DNA of 64,000 nucleotides. It comes from Sycobia sp. Sy_11. Taxonomy: Eukaryota > Arthropoda > Insecta > Hymenoptera > Epichrysomallidae. The position numbers and the translations under genes are program-made. The notes beneath the pieces are model-generated. The model did no database searches and was not told where the DNA came from. It saw only the letters and a program-made list of their open reading frames with translations. The stretch is taken from positions 6,265,001 to 6,329,000 of the forward strand of contig JACCIC010000001.1 of NCBI GenBank assembly GCA_018907035.1. The letters are read 5' to 3'. Every line of letters begins with the position of its first letter. The first letter of the stretch is position 1. Positions 61,524 to 64,000 of the stretch are shown piece after piece.

Positions 61524-61898
61524 TTATAGTAACGGTTCTGAGAATGCCATAATAGAAACTTTAAGCCTTTCACCAGGTTCTCCCACAACTGCCAAATCTA
61601 GCGTATAGGGTAAAGTTTCCATTTCTGCTATTGCTGCTTCAAAATTTGGATAAACATTTTGTAGATCGGTAACTATAGCACAGGTAAATATATGGTCTTC
61701 AGGGAGTTCTTCCAGCACTGTTATCACGCCTCTATCGGTTGTTCTCTCAGGTATTACATCATATGTCTTTGAAAAGAACACAGAGTCTCTTCCCGTTTGA
61801 ATGCCAAACATTTGATAATTTGCTGTGGTACTAACAATACAAAATGTTATGATAGACAATGCAATAATTAAAAAGTTTTTCGCAAACATCATTTTCAC
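61524..61898 (-). CDS. Small secreted protein, MBF2-like family member 3
   Basis: A single-exon gene of 124 residues. MKMMFAKNFLIIALSIITF followed by CIVSTTA is a signal peptide; the mature chain starts NYQMFGIQTGRDS. It continues with RGVITVLEELPEDHIFT, then VTDLQNVYPNFEAAI, METLPY and the end VGEPGERLKVSIMAFSEPLL. The start could be codon 3 or 4, since MKMM offers alternatives. It is closest to the 58.7 kb gene, with the same orientation, the same intronless structure and homologous 3' flank, so they arose by tandem duplication. Function unknown; secreted by prediction. Confidence 0.75.
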   Translation of the reverse strand: MKMMFAKNFLIIALSIITFCIVSTTANYQMFGIQTGRDSVFFSKTYDVIPERTTDRGVITVLEELPEDHIFTCAIVTDLQNVYPNFEAAIAEMETLPYTLDLAVVGEPGERLKVSIMAFSEPLL

Positions 61899-63648
61899 GT
61901 ATTTTGCCTTTTTTAAATAAAACTAATATACGAACAATTATATCAGTATGAATAACACTGTTACTACATAGTAATTCTTGTATTTTATATGATTAACGAT
62001 AGTTTTTCCTGTTCTTATATACATAAAAAATTTTGTCACGTTTATAACTGTTACATTTTATCTTCTTTAATCTACATAAATTCTATTTGAGGACAAAGAT
62101 GAAAAGAATACACAACATTTTTTCAATTTATTCTACGAAGCAAGTTTTAGGTTGGAAACATTCAATTGGCATTAGAAATATGTGTGCGTCCAGTAGTAAA
62201 AGAAAAAATATAATTAACAAACTAAAAATTAATTGTTTTAATTGATATTCGATTTACTGTATATTTTTTAGATACATAAAGGTAAAATAAAATAATATTT
62301 CAATCACTTATATATTTTCAGTAAATCATCCAAATATAAATTGATAGAAGATGCAATGGAAGGAAACAAGTGATTATCGACATATGTGTGCTCACCAGAC
62401 GGTGATCGGGCGTTTATGCTTTTTGGTACAAAAATTGGTTATTTCCAAGATAAGCTCCATTTTTTCATTGTCATCATTGTCCACAGTCAATCTTCAACAT
62501 TTTGAATTCATATTTTAATGTACTAGCGTAATGTGAAATATAAAATAAGTAGATAATATAAAAAATAGTTATAATAAATATAAAAATACATAATTAGAAA
62601 GGAAGCGATTGAATGTATGAGGTATACAAAGAATAATACTCGGGGAAATTAAGTTAAAATAACGTAAATCTTATCAAATTATAATTAAAAGCATAAAAAA
62701 TCTCCATCCATACATGGAGAAAAAGAACCGCAAAAGAGACAATCAAAATTAAAGTAATACTGTATTTAAATTAGGTATACGCATAAATTGAATTATTTAT
62801 ACGTTCTAGATACAATCAAAATATAGCCCGATTACCATTACATTCATATACTGAATATAAATAAAAAACACATATACTTAACTTGTGACCTTCTAACACA
62901 AACACCTATACATATATCAGTATGGGTAATGAAGATGTGGTCGAAGATGAATGGTACACGCAGTTCCGACGTTCCGAAGGCGAGAACAGCCCTCGCTGCG
63001 CCGTCGCCAGCGGGTTTAGCCGACACCTTAGACGTTCGTCATCTATTGGTCGCTCGCCCTTCTTTGTAGGCTGCGCTAATCGAGGATGACAGTTATCAAA
63101 CATCAGACGCGTAAAATAAGTCCATACACGCCGTTCAATTTACGCGGATCGCCCGGCCAATTAACGCGCGAAGATACGGGCACTCGATGCAGACAGCGAC
63201 GACAAGTAATGAATGAGACTAAATCCTTGCACGGCCGTGAATTTAGCAAGACTGTTTCGCCCGTAATAGGTTTGGCAGGGAAATGTGGAAAAATTCGGAG
63301 CGTATTGTCCCTACTCCTCTCCCTTTAGGATTCTCCGTTCGTGTAAAAATGCGACTAAATGCGGCGAACAGTTGTGTATGTGTGTGTGTGTGTGTGTGTG
63401 TGTACATAATTCATATGGTATTTTATACTGTTTTAAAGCATTAGTACGTGTTCGATTTATTAAATACGTAGCAATTAAAACTGCTTCTCCCCAAATTACT
63501 TTGTTCAGTTTACCCGACTTATCAAGGTAGTACTTTTTCAGTAATTGTTCTAATCATTCTTTCCCCATTTAATAACAGAGTATGAAGAACTGTTAAATGA
63601 TAGCTGATTCCATTATCTTTTCAATAGTCCTTCATTTAATTCAATAAA

Positions 63649-63684
<36 letters not shown>

Positions 63685-64000
63685 AATACAAGTGGCGTCG
63701 AAGGCGCCAACGTATATTTTGTACAATAAATTAAAAAAATGTTTTCTATGCTATTAATCTTTGTACTTACATAACTAGAATAGAATTTGTACAGGCGGAA
63801 GAAGTTAAACTGTAATGATTATAAAACTGACAAGATTTTTGATGTATATAAGAACAGGAAAAGCTATCGTTCATTATTAGAATATAATAATTGCTATATA
63901 GTAAATGTCTTTCGAAAAAGGTCTGGGAGAGATTTTGAAAGGAAAAATAAAATGAACCATTTCAAACATTTTAAACGATTTTAATTTCAATGATAAAAAC
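61899..64000. other. Intergenic tract with GC-rich patch and (TG)n arrays
   Basis: A GC-rich patch at 62.93-63.34 kb has short frames on both strands but no motif. (TG)n arrays lie at 63373-63404 and 63652-63682. No gene is supported. Confidence 0.5.

Noticed and set aside
1..64000. tRNA, rRNA and CRISPR
   Set aside because: No convincing tRNA B-box with matching arms, no rRNA core motifs and no regularly spaced short repeats were seen by eye; the window looks nuclear eukaryotic.

Overview
This is eukaryotic DNA, almost certainly from an insect. It is AT-rich, with short GC-rich CpG patches, long (TA)n and (GA)n arrays, mariner and BEL/Pao relics, a divergent ionotropic receptor gene and the last exon of a Methuselah-like GPCR. 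The patchwork composition and the repeat types fit a hymenopteran (ant or parasitoid wasp); that is inference, not proof. Gene density is low and most of the window is intergenic or intronic.

Layout. 1-6063 is non-coding and runs into a splice acceptor. 6064-6397 is the terminal exon of a Methuselah-like GPCR (+), followed by a GC-rich 3' UTR-like tract. 9285-10084 is an internally deleted mariner with both inverted termini. 10.1-21.5 kb holds microsatellites, a palindrome near 19.5 kb and a GC-rich island near 20.0-20.7 kb, but no convincing gene. 21.5-23.4 kb is a decayed BEL/Pao retrotransposon (-) with gag, protease and RT relics in the right order. 26548-30744 is a three-exon divergent ionotropic receptor (-) whose second intron carries a dead mariner. 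36.9-37.5 kb is a third mariner relic.

38829-42273 is a 3.4 kb interval bounded by short inverted termini. It contains a 0.71 kb unit repeated about three times. Each unit carries a pair of tiny exon-like segments with splice sites, and frame and phase are preserved between copies. I could assign it to no known family, and it is the strongest candidate for something undescribed. 43.95-46.07 kb is a foldback element with long inverted arms, and a solo arm of the same family lies at 57.2-57.5 kb. 46.5-48.7 kb is a second BEL/Pao pol relic split by a 1.5 kb LTR-like insertion flanked by a 5-bp target duplication. A second copy of the LTR-like core lies at 55.98-56.47 kb.

50.8-61.9 kb (-) contains three intact, intronless genes for small secreted proteins of one family (distant MBF2-like at best), plus a possible fourth remnant. 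They share a C-terminal signature, and two of them also share 3' flanking sequence, so they are tandem duplicates.

The genes do not form a pathway. The receptor and the secreted-protein cluster are typical fast-evolving accessory loci embedded in transposon debris.
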